Source: a virus
Virus record (IMG/VR): IMGVR_UViG_3300033153_005857
Location: 1-48,400 of that record
Reading direction: 5' to 3' (one strand)
Length of the DNA stretch: 48,400 bases
Shown: piece by piece, positions 1-6,526 of the stretch
Position numbering within the stretch: the stretch's first letter is position 1
Layout of the letters: every line of letters starts with the position of its first letter
Notes under the pieces: model-generated
What the model saw: only the letters and a program-made list of their open reading frames with translations
What the model was told of the DNA's origin: nothing
Database searches by the model: none
Made by a program: the position numbers and the translations under genes

Positions 1-114
1 TTTCGTACCACCCAGCTACATTTCCATTTGTAGACGGACGAGTCCTTCACATTTACAGTGTCTGTGCAGATCGTCATAGAGCCGGACACACGATGAATTT
101 TATAGGAGGTTAGG
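1..114. repeat. Terminal direct repeat, left copy (circular molecule)
   Basis: These 114 bases are identical to 48287-48400. The simplest reading is that the molecule is circular and the assembler wrote the overlap twice, giving a true length of 48286 bp. A genuine terminal redundancy of a linear packaged genome is the alternative. The repeat lies in noncoding, hairpin-rich sequence next to the tRNA. Confidence 0.9.
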
Positions 115-149
115 GGCCGTCAATGAAACCGACCCCTGGTTTTTCTGTG
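115..149 (+). terminator. Hairpin followed by T-run
   Basis: A GGGG...CCCC stem (113-116 with 133-136 or nearby alternatives) is followed by five T at 140-144. This looks like an archaeal-type terminator for a plus-strand transcript arriving from the tRNA side. It is short, and pairing alternatives exist, so the call is tentative. Confidence 0.35.
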
Positions 150-257
150 GGAGGTGATAGTTGTCATGTAGTGGCTTTTAACCGCTGGCACCGTTGAGGT
201 GCACGCCATGACACTATGTTGCGGCCCATGCTAGGAGAACACGGACCGCTTTTTTTA
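150..257 (+). ncRNA. Candidate structured RNA with three-way junction and terminator hairpin
   Basis: An 11-bp stem with one bulge (157-168 with 207-217) encloses two hairpins: 170-174/182-186 with a 7-nt loop CTTTTAA, and 188-192/198-202 with loop GTTGA. It is followed by a GCGG/CCGC stem (221-224/246-249) and seven T at 250-256, which looks like a terminator. One pair in the first hairpin is G-U on the plus strand and would be A-C on the minus strand, so the plus strand is favoured. A perfect anti-Shine-Dalgarno complement, GGAGGTGAT, lies at 150-158, followed by ATG TAG at 166-171. No known RNA family was recognised. It could instead be a DNA structure of an origin. Confidence 0.4.
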
Positions 258-596
258 TGGGAGGGGATATTAGCCGAAGAACGCGTTTAAGCGCCAGGAA
301 TCCGGGAAAATGTTAACCTGCTTCGGCACGGTGGATGAATGTACCCCCCAGACAGGTTTAAACTGCCACCGGTTCAATATCCGTTCATGACCAGATATCG
401 AACACCACCCTTTGCAGGGCTGCTCTATGTTTAGAGCTATGGGGGGATTGTGATAATTGTTAGCTGCGGGGTGTCATTGAAACACCGGCGGGGTAGTGAT
501 ATGGGTTGGGAGTGGATAGGATTCGCCCGCCATCCGCAGCATGTTGGAAGTGTAGGCAGGGTACGTGGCTGACGAACCCCGCCTGTTTGTTTAGTG
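258..596. other. Gene-free, stem-loop-rich region (possible long ncRNA or origin)
   Basis: No credible reading frame was found. Visible stems are 335-341/382-388 (seven pairs, one G-U on plus), 408-411/416-419, 422-427/432-437 with loop TGTT, 470-474/482-486 with a 7-nt loop, and a long-range eight-pair stem 487-494/576-583 followed by TGTTTGTTT. The sequence also holds a GGAGGGGAT at 260-268. This could be a large structured RNA, a replication origin or a packaging site. The plus-strand reading frame 506-721 here is judged a chance frame. Confidence 0.5.
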
Positions 597-827
597 TCAT
601 GAATGTTGTTTTACAAGATCACAAAGCGCAGACAAATTATGATCACATGTATCTTCGGCTTCGTTTCTTGCTACTGGGTGCCATTCGGTGTTTTCCATTA
701 ATCGTTGAAGTGCGACCGTAGTCACATGTGCTTTATTATGATATTCTATTGTCTCAGCCATTCTATCAATAAACTCTGCGAGTTCTATAGGTATTCTGTG
801 GTGTATTACTGTTGTTTTGTCTGTCAT
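597..827 (-). CDS. Ribbon-helix-helix DNA-binding protein
   Basis: A 76-residue protein whose first 50 residues fit the ribbon-helix-helix (CopG/Arc) pattern: a short basic strand (KTTVIHHRIP), then helix A (ELAEFIDRMAETIEYHN) and helix B (HVTTVALQRLMEN). The C-terminal tail contains one Cys-rich stretch and is unassigned. Such proteins bind operator DNA as dimers in the beta-sheet groove. It has its own TATA box (853-866), separate from the small-gene operon upstream, and that promoter is nearly identical to the one at 2079-2104, so it may control both. This is inference from context. Confidence 0.75.
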   Translation of the reverse strand: MTDKTTVIHHRIPIELAEFIDRMAETIEYHNKAHVTTVALQRLMENTEWHPVARNEAEDTCDHNLSALCDLVKQHS

Positions 828-852
828 ACTTCACCTACTACTACATTCTTTT

Positions 853-878
853 ATTAGTATATATAGTTATGCATTGTT
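853..878 (-). promoter_or_regulatory. TATA promoter and repeated element (copy 1)
   Basis: Read on the minus strand this gives CTATATATACTAAT, placed about 30 nt before the start at 827, the usual archaeal spacing for a very short leader. Bases 856-878 (23 bp) are identical to 2082-2104. The shared segment includes the palindrome ATGCAT just upstream of the TATA box, a good place for a repressor or BRE-binding factor. Confidence 0.65.
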
Positions 879-889
879 TGTTTTTGTTA

Positions 890-970
890 TTAGTTTACAC
901 CTTGGTCAACCGGCGGTACATGGCAGCGATACCATTCGATGAGGTGTTCTGTGGCTTCTTGTAGTGTCAT
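890..970 (-). CDS. Microprotein, 26 aa, unknown
   Basis: An ATG at 970 opens a 26-codon frame (MTLQEATEHLIEWYRCHVPP...). It begins two bases after the stop of the preceding zinc ribbon frame, in the same tight arrangement as the other small genes of this operon, and is preceded by GGTGAATAAT. No family recognised. It may not be translated; the only support is spacing and ribosome site. Confidence 0.4.
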   Translation of the reverse strand: MTLQEATEHLIEWYRCHVPPVDQGVN

Positions 971-971
971 A

Positions 972-1076
972 TTATTCACCTAAATAATACATTACCATAC
1001 CACATTCATCACAATAAACGATTTCGTCTTCATCAGAATACTCTTCATTGCCACAGTTTTCACATTGAAATAACAT
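972..1076 (-). CDS. Small zinc-ribbon protein, 34 aa
   Basis: The 34-residue frame has two CxxC knuckles (CENC near residue 5 and CDEC near residue 22) separated by an acidic loop, the classic zinc-ribbon spacing. It sits in a chain of small minus-strand genes with nearly touching ends. Function unknown; such viral microproteins often bind host transcription or defence proteins, but that is not shown here. Confidence 0.6.
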   Translation of the reverse strand: MLFQCENCGNEEYSDEDEIVYCDECGMVMYYLGE

Positions 1077-1080
1077 AATT

Positions 1081-1278
1081 TTACCGCCTCTTTGACGTTA
1101 AACATTCCTCGTGTCCAAACAAACCATGACAGTTATCGAATGTCTTAGTACCGAGGTATGAATTTCGTGATTCGGATTGATAAAAAACATCAGATACGAT
1201 ATTGCCACACACGTCACATGGTCCATATTTTATTGATGATGCGTCCATTCTGGTTAATTTATAATGATATTCAGTCAT
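1081..1278 (-). CDS. Small Cys/His-rich protein, 65 aa
   Basis: The protein has CDVC at about residues 21-24 and a second Cys/His group near the C-terminus (NCHGLFGHEEC), consistent with a bound zinc ion. Start ATG at 1278 overlaps the stop of the upstream gene by four bases, indicating translational coupling in an operon running from 2037 to 890. No family recognised. Confidence 0.6.
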   Translation of the reverse strand: MTEYHYKLTRMDASSIKYGPCDVCGNIVSDVFYQSESRNSYLGTKTFDNCHGLFGHEECLTSKRR

Positions 1279-1457
1279 GATTTCACCACATTCGACTTAC
1301 TTCTCGGCACATCCGGAGCACTACCAGCCCCAAACAAATATGTATTTATCCTTGTGATATCTGCTCGGAGTGCTGCCAGGTCTTCCGGTGTGTAGTGCTG
1401 ACCTTCCAGCGATGTGAGTCTTGTTCCGTGGTCTTGTAGATCGGCTTTTACGCACAT
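1275..1457 (-). CDS. Hypothetical protein, about 60 aa
   Basis: The frame may start at ATG 1457 or at GTG 1466, which overlaps the upstream stop codon. I prefer the ATG. The protein is mainly helical with a heptad-like pattern (LEGQHYTPEDLAALRADITR), so a short coiled coil is possible. It is coupled by a four-base overlap to the next gene. No family recognised. Confidence 0.5.
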   Translation of the reverse strand: MCVKADLQDHGTRLTSLEGQHYTPEDLAALRADITRINTYLFGAGSAPDVPRSKSNVVKS

Positions 1458-1458
1458 G

Positions 1459-1659
1459 TTAGTCACATCCCGTTACTCCAGTACAATATCCATGATATTC
1501 ACCATGATTATATAATGTGAAGTTATCACAGTTCTTGCATGCACCATCAAACCGCCTAATATTTCTATTTGCTTTGCCAAGTTTGATTATATCAGTTGCA
1601 CCAGATATGTACTTAAGCATACGCCCACAAGGAAATTTAATACAGTTTTCTTCAGTCAT
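1459..1659 (-). CDS. Cys-rich small protein, 66 aa
   Basis: The start at 1659 (MTEENCIKF) is chosen because GGTGAATAAT lies just before it; the longer frame to 1683 has no such site. Six cysteines, including CKNC and a C-terminal CTGVTGC, suggest metal binding. It follows the upstream gene with a one-base gap. Function unknown. Confidence 0.5.
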   Translation of the reverse strand: MTEENCIKFPCGRMLKYISGATDIIKLGKANRNIRRFDGACKNCDNFTLYNHGEYHGYCTGVTGCD

Positions 1660-1660
1660 A

Positions 1661-1870
1661 TTATTCACCAAGTCCTTTATCAATCCTATTCATCAGCGTT
1701 GCAAGCGACTTATATCCCTTGTGCCCTCTACTAAGCGTCTTAGGCGTGCAGAGGCCAAGGTCCAGTAGGTCGATGTTTGAGCGGATCATATATCTGTTTT
1801 TATGTTCTTCGAATACGATGCCCTTATATTCAATTGATCCGTCTTCATGACGTGTTAGATAATGTTTCAT
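1661..1870 (-). CDS. Hypothetical protein, 69 aa
   Basis: Start at ATG 1870 (MKHYLTRHEDG) is chosen over a GTG at 1882 because GGTGATC precedes it. The N-terminal half looks like a small beta-hairpin protein (SIEYKGIVFEEHKNRYMIRS), the C-terminal half is basic (TPKTLSRGHKGYKSLATL). No family recognised. It overlaps the ribosome site of its neighbour, as throughout this operon. Confidence 0.5.
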   Translation of the reverse strand: MKHYLTRHEDGSIEYKGIVFEEHKNRYMIRSNIDLLDLGLCTPKTLSRGHKGYKSLATLMNRIDKGLGE

Positions 1871-1875
1871 TTTGA

Positions 1876-2037
1876 TCACCACTCAATTTCACAATCCCAG
1901 GCCAACTCAGCAGATCGCTCCATTCGATCTACATAATCATCTGCTGCATTGCTGGCATCAATCTCTCGCTGTTCTTCTGCGGTTTTCAATGATTTTTTAG
2001 ATCCTTCAACACATCTTGGATTTTGTCCTCTTGTCAT
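1876..2037 (-). CDS. Hypothetical protein, 53 aa; first gene of small-gene operon
   Basis: A 53-codon frame starting at ATG 2037 behind the promoter at 2079-2104 and an AGGTGAATC ribosome site. It is charged and helical, with no recognisable domain. As the first gene of a seven-gene string of microproteins it is likely expressed early, by analogy with accessory operons of other archaeal viruses (inference). Confidence 0.55.
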   Translation of the reverse strand: MTRGQNPRCVEGSKKSLKTAEEQREIDASNAADDYVDRMERSAELAWDCEIEW

Positions 2038-2078
2038 TTTGATTCACCTGGGTATTGTCCCAATAACATATACGACTC

Positions 2079-2115
2079 ATAAGTATATATAGTTATGCAT
2101 TGTTATGCAATGTTA
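2079..2115 (-). promoter_or_regulatory. TATA promoter with repeated operator-like TTATGCA boxes (copy 2)
   Basis: On the minus strand the TATA box reads CTATATATACTTAT. Bases 2082-2104 are identical to 856-878. Directly upstream are two direct repeats TTATGCA (2093-2099 and 2103-2109), which contain or abut the palindrome ATGCAT. The ribbon-helix-helix protein at 597-827 is the obvious candidate regulator of both copies. Confidence 0.65.
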
Positions 2116-2235
2116 TATTAATACCAATATAGCAATATGACTATAGAAAAATTAGAAGGACTGTGCCTAAAAATGGTGGGTTGGTGAATCGGGAGTATGT
2201 GGCACAGCCAAGTAGTAAGATTGGTAGGATTGTAT

Positions 2236-2673
2236 TTAAGTTTTGTTCTTTTTCTTTTTCTTGAAAACCATATCGCTAATGATATGCGCTTCGATGGCTA
2301 CAAACAACCCAGCGCATATTATCAGTATCCTCACATCATAATAATCAATCTCTGCGTCGACTGCTAACACCACCAAAAATATTAAAAACGCCGAGTATCC
2401 AATAAGTGAAACAGGGCCCCAGATTAAATGATGGCTTGTCTTACGATGTTTAAACAGATCTTTATATGGCTTCCATACTATTCTAAGTAATTTCCAACGT
2501 TTGTAAATTCTACTATCGACGTCCAAATCTGGCGATAAATAGAACGTAGAAAACACATATGCAAGCGTAAAGATAAAAATATTCAAACATGCCAGTTCAA
2601 GATAGATGAGTCCGGGGACAATTCCAAATAGAAGTAAGAGGTTGATCTTCTCGTGTGTCGAATGGCTGGGCGT
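2236..2673 (-). CDS. DUF2227-type membrane metal-binding protein, apparent ACG start
   Basis: The frame resembles the DUF2227 family (putative metal-binding membrane proteins): an N-terminal PSHSTHEKINLLLL, an aspartate motif SPDLDVDS, and an arginine/histidine motif HRKTSHHLIWGP, with about three hydrophobic segments and a Lys-rich C-terminus. The first ATG/GTG/TTG-type start is a TTG at 2586, which would delete the conserved N-terminus with its His residues. The frame stays open upstream to an ACG at 2671-2673, eight bases after a perfect AGGAGG, and this gives the family's usual N-terminus. I therefore annotate from ACG. A sequencing error or a recent ATG to ACG change is possible. Confidence 0.65.
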   Translation of the reverse strand, partial: TPSHSTHEKINLLLLFGIVPGLIYLELACLNIFIFTLAYVFSTFYLSPDLDVDSRIYKRWKLLRIVWKPYKDLFKHRKTSHHLIWGPVSLIGYSAFLIFLVVLAVDAEIDYYDVRILIICAGLFVAIEAHIISDMVFKKKKKNKT

Positions 2674-2703
2674 GGTTGCGTCCTCCTGAAAAATATAATA
2701 CTT

Positions 2704-2721
2704 ATTCTATTGTTATATATG
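2704..2721 (-). promoter_or_regulatory. TATA promoter of the DUF2227 gene
   Basis: Minus-strand CATATATAACA is about 40 nt before the proposed ACG start, and AGGAGG lies in the expected leader. The neighbouring VirB4-like gene ends at 2799, so this gene is likely transcribed separately from the secretion operon. Confidence 0.5.
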
Positions 2722-2798
2722 CCGTTTGAATCGGCGGTTAATTCTGGCTCAGTTTCGTGAAATAATTCATAAAAATAGCTCCGATTACTATTTTCCTT

Positions 2799-5252
2799 TT
2801 ATTGAATCGCATCAAGATAATCCTGTAAATCTCTTCCACGCTTTACTACGAAATCATCACCAAGATATCCACTAAGCTTTTTGTAGTACGATGATGCACA
2901 CACAAACATAACATTTGAATAAATGCTCTGCGCCTTGAATTTCTTTTTTTTAAGCTCGTCTTCTGTGTGACTGCCATCACGTTCGAATTCCATGGCATAA
3001 GTTTTATCTGCATATTTGAACGTGATATCTTCTATCTTATGGTGATTGACTTGGACGTCTTCTGCATCATTTAGCATTAACTGCCCCGCGATTTGGACTA
3101 CAGTAGAAAAGTGATCCTGTGTCTGGTTAGTAGGTACATCTTTTTCACGTATCCAGGCCGTAACCATACCTGCGCTGGTTGTGCTTGCTACGCGAGTTCT
3201 GGTCCATCCTTGTACTAATGTAGAATTTGGAGCCCACTGATCTAAGCAAAATCCTTCCTGCATGACCAAATTGATAAGCCTTTCGTCCAATTCAACTAAT
3301 TCAGATTCAAGAGCAGTCGCCTTTTTTTCATTTTTCAAATATGCGCCTTTAATCACATCATGCTCAAGTTTTGTGGGCTTGAATATCATGGGATATTTTG
3401 ATTTACCTACCATTAACAACCCTTCCCCAACAGTAGAATTAACTATATTCTCTTTATCTGTTGAATCAAGACCCAAATATTCAGAGACATGTTTGATATT
3501 TGTAGGATCCATATTATTACCTAAGATAATTTTCAAAAATGTATTAGTCTGGAATTCAACATCTACATTGGTTTTCTTGAATACTGCTGCATCTTGGTTG
3601 AATAGCCACAACCCTACACTTTGGCTGGCGCCCTGGGTAAGAGCTGTAACTAAGAAATTAGACATGCGTGGGTTCTGAAGAAATACCCTCGCCTCGTCTA
3701 TTGCAAGGATTGTGCCTTTCTTAGTATCTGTGCTGAACCGTTGCCCCATCATTCCAGCAATAAGAATCCTCATGGGATCTTCTATATCTGCTGCAGTCCC
3801 CGACATGTCAATCACAATGAAATCTTTCGATAGGTCAATGTTCTTATCAGTCTGATGGTTAAGATACTCTAAGACACCACCTTCACCAAGTGAAAAGGTT
3901 TTCCTTAAAACCGCTTTGATTGTTTTCTTATCGTCGCTATCTGTAGTGTTCTTAAGTTCATCTTCCCAGATTGCGAATAGATCGGTTAATACTGGCCATT
4001 TAGCCTCGTGCCAGGTTGATGGAATGTTCCGGTATATCCCTGCGTTTTCATAGCATTTATTCAGGCTGTAATCTATGAAATTTGCCATGTTCACTGACCC
4101 AGTATCCTTGAACCATTCCTCGAAAAACAAGTTTAATGTGCCCTTGTGTGTGTTGAATGCATGGGTGTATTTTACCGGGTCATCTTTCAATTGTGATTGG
4201 TCATATAAGATCTGCATCGGATTGATATTTCTACCACCTGGGCCAGTCTCTATCAGTTCTGCAGAATCCCCCAGATACTCCACTATGGCCCCGTGGTCGG
4301 TGTTTTTATCTGCCTTTGGAGTGCAGTATATAATCCGCTTGTTAAGCATTGACATAGCTCTCCACAGCAACATAAGCATAGTGAATGTCTTGCCGCTTTG
4401 AGTTGGACCGAATACAATGCAGTGAAGTGCTGCCAAGGCGTCAATGTCCACCACGATCTGCTTATTGGTCTTCTTATCGAATCCGAAGAACAATCCTTGC
4501 TTATCTGACTTACTGTTTGGATTTGTGACAGGGACAATCATAGAGGCATACGGTGCCAATACTTCGATCTGAGTATAATCTGGGCTGATGTTATATGGCT
4601 GTGCTGCAAGTAGTGTTTGTTTATGCCTGAAATCTGGGATCTCAACCTCTACACTTTCCTGACCCATGATGGACTTTATATCAGATTCAAGTGTGTTCAA
4701 TCCTTCAACTGAATCACTTTTCATCGTGAGTATTAAGGCAGAATGGAACTGTCTTTCATTATCTTCTACGATAGCTTTGAAATTATCTTTATTGTGTTTA
4801 CGCTCAATTTTTAGGTTCTCATCTATTAATTTTTCTACTTTATCAGAATCATTTTTATTTCGATTCATTGAATCCACTTGCTTAATTTCATTCCTGAAAT
4901 TCGCAGTGTTCATCATTTTGACAGAATCACTACCCTGGATTGGAATTAACTTAGATGAGATTGATAACTGACTTCCATGTGTGGACATTTCCAGTAGTCT
5001 GGTCATCATACTTTCGCTTAGACCTTTAGGATATCCGTTTATTCGGTCTGTAGGAGGCACACCTACGATGATACAGCGCTTATAGGTATCACCATTCACT
5101 ATGACATATTTACCGCTCTTGTGCTCTTCTATTGTGGCCGGTGCTATGTTACGTGCCGCAGCACCCCAGAACATCTCCTCTTCTTGTTTGGTGCGCTCTC
5201 TGGCCACTGCGGTATTATATTTTAGAAAGAATCTATCAATACATTTTAACAT
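2799..5252 (-). CDS. VirB4/HerA-type conjugation ATPase with extra C-terminal nuclease-like domain
   Basis: An 817-residue ATPase of the VirB4/TraC class, which energises type IV secretion and pilus assembly at the membrane. The N-terminal VirB4 domain spans about 40-250 (motif VNGDTYKRCIIVGVPP near 52-67). The P-loop GPTQSGKT is at 282-289, Walker B ILAIDEA at about 515-521, and the downstream motif with a conserved Gln at 540-553. About 150 residues after the ATPase core (from roughly 670) are unusual: they contain an ED...YAMEFER...HTEDELKKK arrangement resembling PD-(D/E)xK or replication-relaxation type domains. It overlaps the PrgI-like gene by seven bases. A pure HerA translocase is the alternative, but the partners favour VirB4. 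Confidence 0.8.
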   Translation of the reverse strand: MLKCIDRFFLKYNTAVARERTKQEEEMFWGAAARNIAPATIEEHKSGKYVIVNGDTYKRCIIVGVPPTDRINGYPKGLSESMMTRLLEMSTHGSQLSISSKLIPIQGSDSVKMMNTANFRNEIKQVDSMNRNKNDSDKVEKLIDENLKIERKHNKDNFKAIVEDNERQFHSALILTMKSDSVEGLNTLESDIKSIMGQESVEVEIPDFRHKQTLLAAQPYNISPDYTQIEVLAPYASMIVPVTNPNSKSDKQGLFFGFDKKTNKQIVVDIDALAALHCIVFGPTQSGKTFTMLMLLWRAMSMLNKRIIYCTPKADKNTDHGAIVEYLGDSAELIETGPGGRNINPMQILYDQSQLKDDPVKYTHAFNTHKGTLNLFFEEWFKDTGSVNMANFIDYSLNKCYENAGIYRNIPSTWHEAKWPVLTDLFAIWEDELKNTTDSDDKKTIKAVLRKTFSLGEGGVLEYLNHQTDKNIDLSKDFIVIDMSGTAADIEDPMRILIAGMMGQRFSTDTKKGTILAIDEARVFLQNPRMSNFLVTALTQGASQSVGLWLFNQDAAVFKKTNVDVEFQTNTFLKIILGNNMDPTNIKHVSEYLGLDSTDKENIVNSTVGEGLLMVGKSKYPMIFKPTKLEHDVIKGAYLKNEKKATALESELVELDERLINLVMQEGFCLDQWAPNSTLVQGWTRTRVASTTSAGMVTAWIREKDVPTNQTQDHFSTVVQIAGQLMLNDAEDVQVNHHKIEDITFKYADKTYAMEFERDGSHTEDELKKKKFKAQSIYSNVMFVCASSYYKKLSGYLGDDFVVKRGRDLQDYLDAIQ

Positions 5253-6073
5253 AACTGTTTCCTCAGATTATACACAACTTCATTACGATTCTCAATCTCC
5301 CTCGCAAATACCCCGGCACGCTCAAATGATTTCAATACACTGGGTATAAATGCCGCCCTTAACTGCTCCGATTCTGCAAGGTTTTTAGTAACAGGAATAG
5401 ATACAATCAACGCAAATTCAACATTGACATCGTCCTTCTTATCCTTTGCTTCCTCGTATAATGAGTATAGATGAGATGTTACCGGTTTGGATACATCTGC
5501 CTGTTTCATTGCTTCCGTAGTGGCTTCGAGTAGTGGATTGTGTGGTTCTACAATCGAATTTGATATGAACTGAAATGAGAAATCACCGTACAACGAATTG
5601 ATTAGATTCTTGATCCGTGTGCTGTGGTTATCTTGTTCGTGTTCTGCTGGCCGTGGTGGTACATATAATATCATAACTCCGGTAGTACCGTCTGGATATG
5701 TGATCAGGCCAGAATCTTCCACGGTTTCAATAGAGACAATCTCTTTCAGGTCATCGAGTGGTTCCACATATTTCTTAGTGATGTGTTTCTTTCGTACAAT
5801 TCTGAATAATAATAATAAGTGTAGCTTGTTTTGATCCAGTGTCTTAACATCCCTGGCAAGTACAAGAACAATTACTCCAAAAACACAGAACACCACCACA
5901 TACCATATGATGTGCTTGAGCCCTATGTTAATCATGAATATCATCGTAAAGCCACACACGGCAATAAAAAACATCCAGACAAACATAAGCCTGTCGTGGA
6001 TGCCAAATAGTGTTTTTGATTCGTGTAAGCGCCGGTATGATGTTGGAACCGGAACGTCTTTTGTTATGCTCAT
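5246..6073 (-). CDS. PrgI/VirB3-like membrane protein of the secretion module
   Basis: A 275-residue protein with two adjacent transmembrane helices near residues 28-50 and 53-72, preceded by a short cytosolic stretch with VPVPTSYRR, as in PrgI/VirB3 proteins of conjugation systems. The soluble part (from about 95) resembles the N-terminal domain of VirB4-family proteins (GLITYPDGTTGVMILYV). In known systems PrgI/VirB3 docks VirB4 to the membrane. It lies directly upstream of, and overlaps, the VirB4 gene, which is the canonical order. Assignment is by topology and context; sequence similarity is weak. Confidence 0.6.
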   Translation of the reverse strand: MSITKDVPVPTSYRRLHESKTLFGIHDRLMFVWMFFIAVCGFTMIFMINIGLKHIIWYVVVFCVFGVIVLVLARDVKTLDQNKLHLLLLFRIVRKKHITKKYVEPLDDLKEIVSIETVEDSGLITYPDGTTGVMILYVPPRPAEHEQDNHSTRIKNLINSLYGDFSFQFISNSIVEPHNPLLEATTEAMKQADVSKPVTSHLYSLYEEAKDKKDDVNVEFALIVSIPVTKNLAESEQLRAAFIPSVLKSFERAGVFAREIENRNEVVYNLRKQLC

Positions 6074-6075
6074 GA

Positions 6076-6411
6076 TTACCAGTAGTTATTCACAAAGTAA
6101 TTGAATCCATTAATCGCTAAGAAATACGCAACAGCGGCAAGTATGATAACGCCGCAACCACTCACACCACTTTTGAACAACTTATTATTATGACTAAACC
6201 ACCCAATGATAATTGCCACAATTGAATATAGTGCGAATATCCCTACAAGTGCCATAATCAATTCTTTAAGACCAACCTCAAGATCATTAAATAATCCGTC
6301 GGTTGTTTCTTCGAACATATTTCCCGTTTCATCTTCTGTGTCTTCACAGAATGCAATTGGAACTATACATAATACCAATGCGACTATAGATAGTATTTTA
6401 ATATATAACAT
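6076..6411 (-). CDS. VirB2-like pilin candidate
   Basis: A 111-residue protein with a cleavable-looking signal peptide (about residues 1-22, ending IAFC/EDTE), an acidic segment, then two transmembrane helices (about 53-75 and 84-105) separated by a short polar loop. This two-helix hairpin after a signal peptide is the VirB2/TraA pilin plan. It is the first gene of the minus-strand operon with PrgI-like and VirB4-like genes, three bases apart. VirB2 proteins are poorly conserved in sequence, so topology and context are the evidence. Confidence 0.6.
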   Translation of the reverse strand: MLYIKILSIVALVLCIVPIAFCEDTEDETGNMFEETTDGLFNDLEVGLKELIMALVGIFALYSIVAIIIGWFSHNNKLFKSGVSGCGVIILAAVAYFLAINGFNYFVNNYW

Positions 6412-6433
6412 AATAATAAACTATATAGTACGC

Positions 6434-6526
6434 AAAGTATATATATGTATTGTAACCATTATATACATATTGTACCACGAAATATATAATTCACACAATA
6501 CATATATATTATAAAAGGGATATATA
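6434..6526. promoter_or_regulatory. Divergent promoter with 15-bp inverted repeat
   Basis: Between the two secretion operons lie a minus-strand TATA element (ATATATACTTT, about 30 nt before 6411) and plus-strand AT-rich TATA-like stretches before 6527. Bases 6439-6453 (ATATATATGTATTGT) form a perfect inverted repeat with 6495-6509, and a related TACATATTGT lies at 6464-6473. The symmetric layout suggests one regulator controls both operons; the AbrB-like protein encoded at 6527 is the natural candidate. Confidence 0.65.

Noticed and set aside
335-392. Second tRNA (anticodon-like TTA, T-loop TTCAATA, followed by ACCA)
   Set aside because: The T-stem has a mismatch and overlaps the acceptor strand, there is no D-arm, and the anticodon stem is not continuous. 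It is kept only as a structured element.
506-721. Plus-strand frame of 71 codons
   Set aside because: It overlaps the ribbon-helix-helix gene on the other strand, has no ribosome site or family pattern, and begins inside the stem-loop-rich region.
2139-2260. Short plus-strand frames (16 and 26 codons) opposite the small-gene operon promoter
   Set aside because: Too short, end in a Ser/Phe-rich stretch that is just the complement of the DUF2227 Lys tail, and lack a convincing ribosome site.
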